Source: Symsagittifera roscoffensis
Taxonomy: Eukaryota > Xenacoelomorpha > Acoela > Convolutidae
NCBI RefSeq assembly: GCF_963678635.1
Contig: NC_087067.1
Location: forward strand, 21,771,547-21,835,546
Direction: 5' to 3'
DNA length: 64,000 nt
This document shows positions 21,785 to 31,300 of the stretch, in pieces. The notes under the pieces are model-generated. The model searched no databases. It was not told where the DNA came from and worked only from the letters and a program-made list of their open reading frames with translations. The stretch's first letter is position 1. The number at the start of each line of letters is the position of its first letter. The position numbers and the translations under genes are program-made.

Positions 21785-23590
21785 TTAGTCGTCGGGGAAA
21801 AAACCGTGGGGGAAGATGTCGTGAATTAGTTCTGAAGTTGTTAGTAGTTTAGCTAAGATGCGGATGATATTTTTAGTCTGAAGCAGTGGCCAAAGCAATT
21901 GAAGTGCCTTGATAGTGGTTAGTTCTTCAGTGCCAACTGCAAACTCATAAGGTGTGTTTTGGATTAAGTTATATAATTTGTGATTGAATTTAGTGTTGTG
22001 GATGAATTCTAAAATTGGGATTTCTATGGGTTGTACAAACTCGTGCGGGATAAGGAAGGGTCGGGATTCTTCGGCGTTGAAGGTCTTGGTGATGGGACAG
22101 AAGATGTACATTTGGGTTATGGGGTCATAATTACGAAGAATACCATGGAGGTTAGTGTCTTTAATACAATATGTGAAATTTAGGAAAAATGGTGAAGTGT
22201 ATTTGGAATTAATGAATTGAAAACGATGGTGTGGTTGTCTAGAAGGTGTGTGTAGATCAAAGTGATTTTGGATGAAGCGATAATAACTATATGTGTGGGT
22301 TTGTTTAGTGCGCAACATAATATCGTGTGAGCAGTGTAAATCTCTTTCGTGTGGTGCAAGAAAATGAAAGGTTAGTGAAAATATTTGGAAGCGTTCTTTA
22401 AAACTTTCGTATGCTTGTGTGTCTGTTAGTGCTTCTGAAATAATGTGATCAAACTTTCGGTCGAAGATGTTTAGTGTGAATGTATATGGTGTCTTGATGA
22501 AAAATTTCTCGGTAATTTGTGGATTAGCGAAGCGATCGTCGTCTAAGAATTGATCTTGGTTAGCTCTGATGATGTTATGATCATAGTATTCGAGTGTATA
22601 TTCGTTAGCTCTAGGTGCAGTGTGTGTTTTTAGTGATTTTTTATATCCAACGTAAGTAAATTGTCTAGGTGTTAGTGGTGTAGTGAGTCGATATAGCATG
22701 TCCGTATTTCGTTCTATATCAATGTGAGTGTTAGATAAAGGTAAGCAAAGAGGGTTAGTGAAATGATAATATGAGGTCCAAGAGAGAGTGGGCATTAAAA
22801 CGTATTCATCTACGAAGTTGCGTGTTTCGTTAGTGTCGTGGGGGGTGTTTAAGGTGTATTGTGGGAATGAGGGTAAGGTGATGGCTAAAAATTCTTTTGT
22901 GTTAGTATGCTTGGGGTGGTTGATGTATTCACGGGCTGTTCCTGGTTTTGCTGGGAAAGGATGGTTGGGGAACTTTCTTTTAAAAGTGCGGTAAGCTCTA
23001 TTAGTGTTGAGTGAAGATTCAGTTGATGTGGATGATGGTGCTAATGATTCAGTATAATTTGAAGAGGGTGTAGGGGTAGGGGGGTTGGATGAATTTATTG
23101 TGGAGGAGATTTGGTTTATGGTTGGGGTATTAAGGTGGTAGGGTTGTTGTTGAAGGGTAATAAAATTATCTAGCTCTGGGGAGATTCGGGGGGTGTCTGG
23201 AGAATGAGATGATTGGTCAGAACGGTATGAGGAGTAGGTTGGGGTAACTTGGGAAGCATAAGAGGGTGTGGGAGTAATTGGGTCAGGGTTATTGGATAAT
23301 ATGGGTTGAAAAGGGGGTTGAGAAAAATTAGAAGAGTTATGAAAATTATTGGATGGGGATGGTTCTGAGTCGGCAAATTCATCGGGGGTTTCAATATTCG
23401 GGTTATTGAGTTGTGAGATGGAATATAAAACTGAGATGTGTGAATTAGTGTCGGAATTCATGCCTGATGTTACATTACTAGATGGGAAATCGGGTGGCGG
23501 AAAAGCAAAAAGTGGTATTATTGGGATTGGAGAGGTAAGATTGGTTGGGTGGGAATTTGATCGGTGTAGTGATCCAAGTTGGCGGCTCAT
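21785..23590 (-). CDS. 601-aa ORF downstream of env, unknown function
   Basis: I recognise no family. The first about 210 residues are rich in Ser, Pro, Thr and Asn and are probably disordered. The following 390 residues look globular, with many aromatic and His residues, for example PTLSWTSYYHFTNPLCLP and RQFTYVGYKKSLKTHT. A more hydrophobic C-terminus contains LQLLWPLLQTKNIIRIL. There is no signal peptide and no clear membrane span. Its ATG overlaps the env stop in an ATGA tetranucleotide, so translation probably depends on env translation or on a spliced RNA. It ends directly before a consensus splice donor. A position after env recalls accessory genes of complex retroviruses, but no homology is claimed. 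Its intact length in a young element argues it is functional. Confidence 0.85.
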   Translation of the reverse strand: MSRQLGSLHRSNSHPTNLTSPIPIIPLFAFPPPDFPSSNVTSGMNSDTNSHISVLYSISQLNNPNIETPDEFADSEPSPSNNFHNSSNFSQPPFQPILSNNPDPITPTPSYASQVTPTYSSYRSDQSSHSPDTPRISPELDNFITLQQQPYHLNTPTINQISSTINSSNPPTPTPSSNYTESLAPSSTSTESSLNTNRAYRTFKRKFPNHPFPAKPGTAREYINHPKHTNTKEFLAITLPSFPQYTLNTPHDTNETRNFVDEYVLMPTLSWTSYYHFTNPLCLPLSNTHIDIERNTDMLYRLTTPLTPRQFTYVGYKKSLKTHTAPRANEYTLEYYDHNIIRANQDQFLDDDRFANPQITEKFFIKTPYTFTLNIFDRKFDHIISEALTDTQAYESFKERFQIFSLTFHFLAPHERDLHCSHDIMLRTKQTHTYSYYRFIQNHFDLHTPSRQPHHRFQFINSKYTSPFFLNFTYCIKDTNLHGILRNYDPITQMYIFCPITKTFNAEESRPFLIPHEFVQPIEIPILEFIHNTKFNHKLYNLIQNTPYEFAVGTEELTTIKALQLLWPLLQTKNIIRILAKLLTTSELIHDIFPHGFFPDD

Positions 23591-26205
23591 CGTGGGCTAA
23601 AAAAATGATTATTTTGAGACTGAAAAGCGGTGGTATGGGGTTGTTCAATAATTTGTTCATAAGTATTATCATCTTGTGACTGGTGTGTCATTATATGTTG
23701 AATGGGACTTTGTGATGTGGTGAGTCGAAAATTTGGATTATGTGTGATAGCTAAATTTCGAAAATTTCGTGGGACTAGGGATAGTGGGTGGTTATTTGGT
23801 AGGGGTGGTAATTGTGGTGCCGTTGGCGTTATGTCTACATTGTTATGTTCTTCGTCGTATGTATTTTGTCGTGTTGTTATTTTTGTGTTATATTCTTTTA
23901 TTTGTGCGTCTAAAAGAATTTTGTTTATAGATGTAGAAAAGATTCCAAAAAATCCTGCAAATAGTATGCGTGCTACACTTGCTTGTCTGTTTACTTGTGT
24001 GTGTATAGCACATGTGTTGTAGATTCCTTTTAAAAGTGAGAAAAGAAATCCAATGAAGTTAAACATTGCGTATAAAATAGTCAATTTTTCTAAGATGTAG
24101 TAGGGCCATCCTAGAAAATCGAGGATCTCATTTTTGAGTGTAACAAAGCTAAAAATGTTAATTGGTGATATATCTTGGGGACGGTATTTTTCACCGTTTA
24201 GATATATATAATCTTTAATGTCTTTAAAATATCCGCTATAGTCTTGCGTGTAGATATCGGCAAATCCTGCGGTTTCTGCAAGTTTGCGTAAATTTTGGTC
24301 TATTGATTGTCTTTGTATAGTGTCCATTTGTGTTAATAATTCTTGGAATTGTTGTGTTCTAATGTGATGTTGAATATCTGATTTTGAATAGATTCCTATT
24401 GATTGTAAGTCTATATTTGGGTTTCGAGCAATAGCGCGAATGCTTTCTGGTGAAAATTTTTTGAGTGATTGCATTAATGTGGGATATGGAGTGAGGAGAT
24501 AATATTTATTTTCATCAGGGTTTAGTTGTACTACATTGTGGCTGTTTTCTGATCCACATGGGACTGCGGTATCCCAGAAATAGGTTCTTCGTGAAAGTGT
24601 ATCCGCGAAATGTACTTTATTCTTATAAAAGATAGGGATTCTTTTATAACATCGTTTATCTTCAAAAACGTATAGTGGTGATACTTTTTTAGTACAAGTA
24701 TAAAACCATAAGATGTTTCCTTCATAGTCTAAAAAATTTGATCTATTTCCAGATAATAAGTATCCTGCATAGGGTATTTTTAATACTGCTAGTGCAAGTG
24801 ATTGTAATATTTGTGTTCGTTCTAATTCGCATAGTTGGTGTAGTGTTTCTAATTCGGAGAGTGACATTTCTTGAAAAATTCGGCTAATTGTATAATCTAG
24901 TTTCATATCTAAATGAATATCATAGTGGATATTACCGAAATATGTAGTGTTCATTAGTGATAATTCTTGTAAGCGTGTGCTTCTGGTGTCCTGAGGTTTT
25001 AGATGTCCACCAGGTTGTCCGTTGCTTTTTTGAAAATTAACTGGTATATAGGATGTTCCTTCGTTTAAAGGATGACCTGTGGCATATGGGTCGATTTTTA
25101 TTTTTCCAGTGGTCATGTCGAATCCTTTTTCGTATTCAACTAATATTTCAGAGTATTGTGTTCTGTGAAGTGGATTCCTGTATTTACATGCAAGTTCTGT
25201 TTCTTGATATATTTGAAAACGTGTCAATTTGTTTTCTATATTGTCTATGTTTCTAAAATTAGAACTTAGTTTTCGTGATGGATGGACTTGTTCATATGGA
25301 ATTGATTGTATAAAATATTTTTCGTGAAATTTTATCATACGAGCGTGTATTTTTGCTACTTGAAATGTTGTACATGTATCTTCGGGGAACCAAACAATTG
25401 TTGCTTGTGTTCTCGTTGTAGGGTCGCAATAACCTTGATCATTTTTACAAGGTAATCGGATTCCTTGATAGATCATTGTATTATCTGATAAATCTCGTGT
25501 TAGTTGTATTTTTTCGAGTTGTATTTTCCAATCGAAAAACATTATTTCTTGGTATCCTTTATTTTTTGTGTCTGCTTTGCAGTTTGATGGGTCATTTATA
25601 CCAATGTGTGGTATCCAATGTTTGTCGTGTAGGTCATAGGTTAATCGTCCGTGTGCGCCGTTATACGGGTATTTTTCGTCTAGTTTTATATGTCCTTGGT
25701 GTCTTTCAAGTTGTGATTGATGTACAGAGTCTGGAAAAACTTGAAAATTAACTAACTTTCTTTGGGAGTTTTTATTTCGTGTGATGTTTAGTCTAAGTAA
25801 TTCATTTTTACAATCGTCGGGATTGAGATGTAAAAGACGTTCTATATTACTTTGATAGAATGATTCATGGTCAAGTCGGTTTTTGTTTCCGTTCGAGACT
25901 TGTGAACAATGTACTTTCTTTTCGGAAAATGTTGCTGTGAATTTATAACCTGTAACTGTTGTTGCTCGGGCTTTTGAATAGAGTGTTGCTATTACATCTG
26001 TGGTTTCTATAGCTTGTGGTTCTGTTTCACATTGTGATACTTGATTTATTGCATATTTATGTAGTGTTTTTTGTTCATTTTCTTCACAATCGTAATGTGT
26101 TACTAGTAAATCTTGTGGTCCTGTACGAGGAGAAGGGTTTATGTTTTGATTTGAGATTACTAGAAAAGGGAGTTGGAGAAAAATTAATAATTTTAGAATA
26201 TACAT
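23587..26205 (-). CDS. env: Envelope-like glycoprotein, 872 aa
   Basis: Residues 1-18 form a signal peptide (MYILKLLIFLQLPFLVIS). The ectodomain has regularly placed cysteines (C40 in a YDC motif, then C59, C100, C132) and several N-x-S/T sites. A hydrophobic span at about 708-728 (ILYAMFNFIGFLFSLL) is the likely membrane anchor, with a second hydrophobic patch near 745-760 and a tail of roughly 110-140 residues. I see no convincing RxKR furin site. The N-terminal cysteine pattern reminds me of jingchuvirus-type (chuvirus) glycoproteins, which LTR elements of arthropods are known to have captured, rather than the F-type env of classical errantiviruses; this is tentative. It would be expected to mediate entry of enveloped particles. 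The start overlaps the end of the preceding 377-codon ORF by 13 nt. Confidence 0.82.
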   Translation of the reverse strand: MYILKLLIFLQLPFLVISNQNINPSPRTGPQDLLVTHYDCEENEQKTLHKYAINQVSQCETEPQAIETTDVIATLYSKARATTVTGYKFTATFSEKKVHCSQVSNGNKNRLDHESFYQSNIERLLHLNPDDCKNELLRLNITRNKNSQRKLVNFQVFPDSVHQSQLERHQGHIKLDEKYPYNGAHGRLTYDLHDKHWIPHIGINDPSNCKADTKNKGYQEIMFFDWKIQLEKIQLTRDLSDNTMIYQGIRLPCKNDQGYCDPTTRTQATIVWFPEDTCTTFQVAKIHARMIKFHEKYFIQSIPYEQVHPSRKLSSNFRNIDNIENKLTRFQIYQETELACKYRNPLHRTQYSEILVEYEKGFDMTTGKIKIDPYATGHPLNEGTSYIPVNFQKSNGQPGGHLKPQDTRSTRLQELSLMNTTYFGNIHYDIHLDMKLDYTISRIFQEMSLSELETLHQLCELERTQILQSLALAVLKIPYAGYLLSGNRSNFLDYEGNILWFYTCTKKVSPLYVFEDKRCYKRIPIFYKNKVHFADTLSRRTYFWDTAVPCGSENSHNVVQLNPDENKYYLLTPYPTLMQSLKKFSPESIRAIARNPNIDLQSIGIYSKSDIQHHIRTQQFQELLTQMDTIQRQSIDQNLRKLAETAGFADIYTQDYSGYFKDIKDYIYLNGEKYRPQDISPINIFSFVTLKNEILDFLGWPYYILEKLTILYAMFNFIGFLFSLLKGIYNTCAIHTQVNRQASVARILFAGFFGIFSTSINKILLDAQIKEYNTKITTRQNTYDEEHNNVDITPTAPQLPPLPNNHPLSLVPRNFRNLAITHNPNFRLTTSQSPIQHIMTHQSQDDNTYEQIIEQPHTTAFQSQNNHFFSPR

Positions 26206-27326
26206 GTGTATGATAATCCTGAGTATGGATTATAAAATGTAATGTAGCCAATTGTGTTTTTGGTATATCTGTCGTATTTGTATATTACTTCGGTAGTTAT
26301 AAACGGTGGTGGTAGTGATTGAGCTGTTATGTTAGGTGGATTTAATGGGTAGGGATGTTGGGTGATATTATTTAACTTAACTGTGATTTCAAACTTTAAT
26401 TGTAAACTGTTTTGTTGGAGTATTTGAATATTGTGATCACGGATATCGTTGTGAATATCTTGGCGATATTGTAATCTATTAAGTGCCCAGTTATGAAGGC
26501 GGTTACTTTCTTGATGTTGTCCAAATAGTGGTGGAGGTGCTGTGAATGTATTCCAATCTAGTCTTAAAGGAATATTTATTGATGATTGTTCTCGATATCT
26601 GGCGTCGAGATTATTTGGAAAGTTTAAGTTAAAGGGTGGTGGTGAAAACTGGCTTATTGATGGTGTTGATGGTAGTGATAATGTTTCTGGTAGTGATGAG
26701 GATGTTGTTGTATCCGTAGAAATATCTATGGGGTCATTGACTAAATTTGGTTCACCTTGTGTAAATGAATGTGTAGTCCAATATGGTAGTCGTGATGCCT
26801 GGTTTGGGGGGTTAAAGGGATTTTCACGTATTTGCTCAGATGTTGGTGTTGAACCTAAGTAATCTGATGGTAGGCTTGAGGTGCTACGTTGTGAAAGAAG
26901 CGTAGGGGTTTCTGGTAATATACCAATGGGGTTTTCTGGAGTGTTTTGTGATGGGGATTGAGGTATATCAAAATGAACTCGGGGAGTTTGAAGATTTCTG
27001 TTTCGTCGAGGATGTATAATTTGTCTATTTATTTCGACTGTATTTTGGTTTTGACTAGAATTTCTTATTCTACTTAGTTCTTGTGGTAGTGTTGGGTATA
27101 GGTTATATGTTGGTTCGCTTAAAGGTGCTTGTCGTTGGACTGGTTCTAGTGGTTCTGATAAACGAGTATGTCGTTCTTCAAAAGTGTATGGATTGTCTTG
27201 AAAAGAAATTCGTGTAGATGTTTGAGGATTTTGAGTAATTGAAGGTGGTGTTTGGTTATCTTGGGATGATGTCGGTGAAGACTGATTCTGTGACTGTTGG
27301 GTAGCAATTTTTGATGGTTTTTTAAA
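26193..27326 (-). CDS. 377-codon ORF without ATG, upstream of env
   Basis: One minus-strand frame is open from the tandem TAA codons at 27332-27327 to the TAA at 26195-26193, 1134 nt with no stop, while the other two frames are full of stops. It has no ATG, GTG or TTG codon in frame. The product would be rich in Ser, Pro, Gln, Asn and Thr, for example near the start QQSQNQSSPTSSQDNQTPPS, and it ends YNPYSGLSYTCIF. Composition resembles the N-terminus of the 601-aa ORF. It runs 13 nt past the env ATG. Expression could come from a spliced leader exon, a near-cognate start such as the early ATT, or frameshifting; the gap to the upstream 62-aa ORF excludes a simple slip. No family is recognised. 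Confidence 0.68.
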   Translation of the reverse strand, partial: FKKPSKIATQQSQNQSSPTSSQDNQTPPSITQNPQTSTRISFQDNPYTFEERHTRLSEPLEPVQRQAPLSEPTYNLYPTLPQELSRIRNSSQNQNTVEINRQIIHPRRNRNLQTPRVHFDIPQSPSQNTPENPIGILPETPTLLSQRSTSSLPSDYLGSTPTSEQIRENPFNPPNQASRLPYWTTHSFTQGEPNLVNDPIDISTDTTTSSSLPETLSLPSTPSISQFSPPPFNLNFPNNLDARYREQSSINIPLRLDWNTFTAPPPLFGQHQESNRLHNWALNRLQYRQDIHNDIRDHNIQILQQNSLQLKFEITVKLNNITQHPYPLNPPNITAQSLPPPFITTEVIYKYDRYTKNTIGYITFYNPYSGLSYTCIF

Positions 27327-27334
27327 TTATTACT

Positions 27335-27523
27335 TTAGTGAGAAATTTTGTGTTTATTATAATATTCTTCCAAAAAAAGAATTAGAAGGACTGTTGCTAG
27401 GGCAAATGTGAGGATTGCTTTCTTTATACATTTACAGATGGTCAAAATGAGGGATGATAAAAATGTTATGAAAATTACAAACAATAAAAAAATATCGGTT
27501 CTACTGAAAATTGTTCGTATCAT
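27335..27523 (-). CDS. Small hydrophobic protein, 62 aa
   Basis: The product is dominated by a membrane-spanning stretch (IFLLFVIFITFLSSLILTI), a short basic and Cys-containing turn (CKCIKKA), and a second hydrophobic stretch (ILTFALATVLLILFLEEYY). That gives two potential spans with a positively charged loop, the form seen in small ion-channel or membrane-remodelling proteins. Its ATG overlaps the stop of the preceding 76-aa ORF in an ATGA tetranucleotide. AT-rich DNA can yield hydrophobic peptides by chance, so coding status rests mainly on the overlap and on the intact element. Confidence 0.5.
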   Translation of the reverse strand: MIRTIFSRTDIFLLFVIFITFLSSLILTICKCIKKAILTFALATVLLILFLEEYYNKHKISH

Positions 27524-27750
27524 TTAGACAAGTTGTTAAAATCGTACCTGTGGATATATTCAAGGGTTTTGGAAAGTTGGAGGAATAGTTCGAGTAGAGT
27601 GTAGAAAATTAAAAAAATGTTACAAAAAATGATTAGGATTATTAGAAAAGATTCAAGTATATCAAAAAGAAATATTATAAAGGCTTCAAGTATTGAAAAA
27701 AAATGTTTAAAATTTATAAGTATTTGAGCAACTGTTTGAGAGAAGAGCAT
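27520..27750 (-). CDS. Small hydrophobic protein, 76 aa
   Basis: The product has a long hydrophobic region (AFIIFLFDILESFLIILIIF then CNIFLIFYTLLELFL) and a polar C-terminal tail ending HRYDFNNLSK. The ATG follows an in-frame TAA directly (TAAATG) that ends a 50-codon open frame. Its own stop overlaps the next ATG. It is probably a membrane protein if expressed. The function is unknown. Confidence 0.5.
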   Translation of the reverse strand: MLFSQTVAQILINFKHFFSILEAFIIFLFDILESFLIILIIFCNIFLIFYTLLELFLQLSKTLEYIHRYDFNNLSK

Positions 27751-27903
27751 TTAAGAAATGATCTCTTGGTCGAATATTTTTTGCTGTTTGAGGCGATTTT
27801 CTAGTGTGGTCGAATTATTTATTAGTTTTTTGACAAGTGGGTTGAGTTTTGTAAAAAATTGTTGGGGGCAATTTTCATGGTGACTGGGAGGTCGTCTTTT
27901 TCT
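27751..27903 (-). CDS. ATG-less 50-codon open frame ending at TAAATG
   Basis: It is open from the TAA at 27906-27904 to the TAA at 27753-27751 and lies in the same frame as the 76-aa ORF, so one stop codon separates them. The product looks protein-like, with a possible amphipathic or coiled-coil stretch (KLNPLVKKLINNSTTLENRL). It could be a second exon that receives its start by splicing, the N-terminal half of a readthrough product, or a chance frame. The evidence is limited. Confidence 0.35.
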   Translation of the reverse strand, partial: RKRRPPSHHENCPQQFFTKLNPLVKKLINNSTTLENRLKQQKIFDQEIIS

Positions 27904-28350
27904 TTATTTTTGTTTGTCAAATGATCCGGGGTATGGTGAGATTTTTATACCTTAGGCTAATTAAAATCTTCATTTTGTTACTTTAGGCTAAGTTATCAAA
28001 TTTGTTTTGGGGGTATTCGTGGTCTGAGTTGGGGAAATATTGTTGATCTTTGGGTTATTAGATAAGGGAGGGGTACGGTATTATGGTGATATTTATTTTA
28101 GTTGTCAAGTTGGAGTGATTTGCTTATTTTTGACCTGGAGGTTGTAAAGTTATAGTTAGAGATGTGCCTGGAGTTCTAGATTATTCGTCTAATTGATCTT
28201 AGTTTGAGTTAGAGAAAGTGGCGGATTGGATGAATCCTATTGGTCTATTTTGAACTAGGATTATTGCGTACTTGTGAGCATGTTATTTTGAAAAATTGAA
28301 ATGAAAAATGTTACGGAGGTTTCAAGATTGTGAAGTATGAAATCTTAAAA
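27904..28350 (-). other. Intergenic region after pol, with a TATA-like motif
   Basis: All three minus-strand frames contain many stops, so this 450-nt stretch is non-coding. The sense strand has GGTATAAAAATCTC with TATAAAAA at 27949-27942, some 190 nt upstream of the cluster of small ORFs. The phrase TTAGCCTAARGTA is repeated here. An internal promoter for the downstream genes, as spumaviruses have, is one explanation; splicing is another. Confidence 0.4.
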
Positions 28351-31300
28351 TTACTTTTTAAATTCTACTTTCTTTAAAATTTTAGATTGGGGGATGAACA
28401 TTTTGTAGTTTTTACGTGGTTGATTTCGGAGTCTTGTTGTTTTTCTATGTTTAGATTTGTCTATTTCTTCTTGGGGTATTATTTGTTCTGTCATTTTTCT
28501 ATTTTTTCTTTGTTTTGGAGATTCTTTATGGTTTTGTGTATTGTTTTTGGTGGCGGTTGGTTTTGTGTTTTGATTTTCGGTGGGGTTATCATTTTGTTCT
28601 GTGTTTTTTAGATGTGGTTCATTTTGAATGATTTTTAATCCTGTGAAAGAATATAATTGAGTTAATTCGCGGAGTGCGTATTCTTTTGGGTAATAGGGTA
28701 ATAGGTTGTTTCGATGTTGAACGATTTCTTTTGTGTTTGAGTCGGTAATTTTATATGTGACATCAGTGGGTTTTGCAATTATTTGGTATGGTCCTTTTCG
28801 AAGGGGTTGTAATTTTTTAGAAATTCCTTTTTGAGTATTAAAATTAGGTATTAAAACAAATGTTCCAATTTTTAAATCGGAGGCTGGTGTAAAACGTGAA
28901 TTGATTTGTTCATTGATGTTTTGTCTTTGTAATAACTTTTTTGTTATTTTTTGATAAATTTCATTGTGTTTTTTATCTCTATTTAGAATCCATTCGGTGT
29001 GTGTACCGGAGGCTAGTTTAAGAATTTGTGGGTGATGAAAATGATCTTCATCATGTGTATGTAAAGGTAGGTTATAACAAATTGAGTCTTTATTTGGTTG
29101 ACAATAACCTTGTGCGTTTTTATGAGAATTTGCTGTAAACATTATTGGTTTGCGTGGCTTTTGGTTAAAAACCATTTCGTATGGTGACATTCCTAAAGTT
29201 GTCGTTATTTGTGAATTATATGCTAAGGGAAATAATTTAACATCTGCTGACCATTCGGTATATTTTGTATCATTTCCGTTGATGATACATCTAAGATATT
29301 CTTGTAATGAACGGTTCATACCTTCGACTAAGCCGTTTGTCCAAGGTGCATGAGATGTACGTGGTTTGTGTTTAATGTTATATAAATGACATAGTGTGAT
29401 AATTTCATTATTTATGAATTCTGTACCGTTGTCTGTAACTAAAATTTCTGGTAGTCCGAATTTTGCTATCCAGTGTTCATAGAGTGTTGTGTAAGCGTAA
29501 TAAGCGTTACAATGTGGTACTGGGTTAAGTGCTACATAATGTGTAAATGCGTCAACAATTACCATAATGTAGGAGTTTCCTTCTGATGAGGGTGAAATTG
29601 GTCCCTTAGTATCAAATGAGATACGATGGTTAAAGTACAAGCTTTGTCCTTTAAAATCTTGTTTTTGTGCTATTTGTTTTTGATTCGGGTAAGGTTTATT
29701 TAGTTGACATACTATACAATCATTGCATAGTACTTTTATCCAAATTGGTGCATTTGGGAAATAAAAGTTTTGTATAAAATTTGAATATGTTTTTTCTGAT
29801 CCAGAGTGTCCTTTAATATTTTGTGTATGTGAAATATTAAAAGCTATAAGAATCATACTTAAAGGGAGACATGGAACTGTAGATTCATTCAGGTTATACT
29901 CTAAAAGGTCTGTATTTTCGTTAATTGTTGTGTTGTTAAATTTGCGAAAGTATCGGAGGAGTGTTTTGTTTCCTAGAATGGTTGAATCTGCTTTGATAGG
30001 TTTAGTTTTATATTTGTGCCATGATTTCAGTTGTCGAATTACTGGGTCAAGGTTTTGATATTGTTTCAGTGTTGAAATTGTAATTGTTTCTGTTGGGGGG
30101 AGAAAAATGTTTTCGATTTCTAATTTAGATAAGGGTATTGTGTCAAGTGGGTCGTGAAGGTCAAAAACTTGATTTATTGTGTATTTTGAATCATTTGTTT
30201 GTGGTCCTGATAAATTTATTTTATCAGTTAAATCTTCTTTTTCAATTAGTGGAAAATGGTCTTTTTTAGGCGGGTGTTGTTTTGTTCGTTTTTGTTGGGT
30301 GTTATTTTTTATCCATTGAGAATATGGGATTGGTTTGAAAGTTGATGTTCCAAGTAAATCAACTTCATAATGATTATTTTGACAATCTAAATAAAGTGGG
30401 AAATGTTGTAAATTATTTATTTGTGATTGTTCAATATCAGTTTTTACTGCATATTTGCATTCCAATCGGGGTGATGTTTCGTTTTCTGCAAGGTAGAATT
30501 TTATGTTTTTGGGTATTTCAACTGTTGTTTTTCGTGTAAGTAATTCAGGTGGTGTATTTCGACTTAAGGTGTCTGGTAATGCAAGATTTTTTCCTGCAGT
30601 CCAAACTATATGTAGGTTTGGAAATTTCATTAGAATTAGTTGAAATCTGTAAACTCGGTGGTTTGGGTTAGATTTTTGTGTAAAGAGAAAGATGATTGGT
30701 TTATGGTCTGTGAATAGAACTGTTGGATGTTTTGATCCAAGTATCAGAAATTCATATTCTGTCAGTGTATATATTATGGCTGTGCATTCTCTCATTAGAG
30801 TTGAGAGTCGTAGCTCTGCTTGAGTGAATAATCGAGAATTTGCTGATATGAGGTTCATTTTATTTGTACCATTATGTGATTGTAATAGTGCTGCACCGAT
30901 GCCAAAGTTCGAAGCATCGCACATTGCATAAAATGGTTGATTTGAATCTGGAATTGTGTTTGAAATTTGTTCAGTTAAAAGTTTCTTTATTTCTTCAAAT
31001 CGTGTTTGATGTTCTGTGTTCCATTCAAAATTATTTTGTTGTCTAAGGATGTTATAAAATGGTCGTAGATATAATTGCATTTTATAAACATATTTACTTA
31101 AAAAGTTTAACATTCCAAGAAATTCTTGGATTTTCTTTTTATTTGTTGGTGGTTGAAGTTTTTGAATAGCGTCAATGCGTGATTTCAATGGAGTGATTGT
31201 TTTTCTTTCTATATTATGTCCTAAGAATTTAACTCTTGTCAAAAAGAAGTGTGATTTATCGGGGGCGGCCTTCAGATTTTCGTTCTGAAGTATTTGGTGA

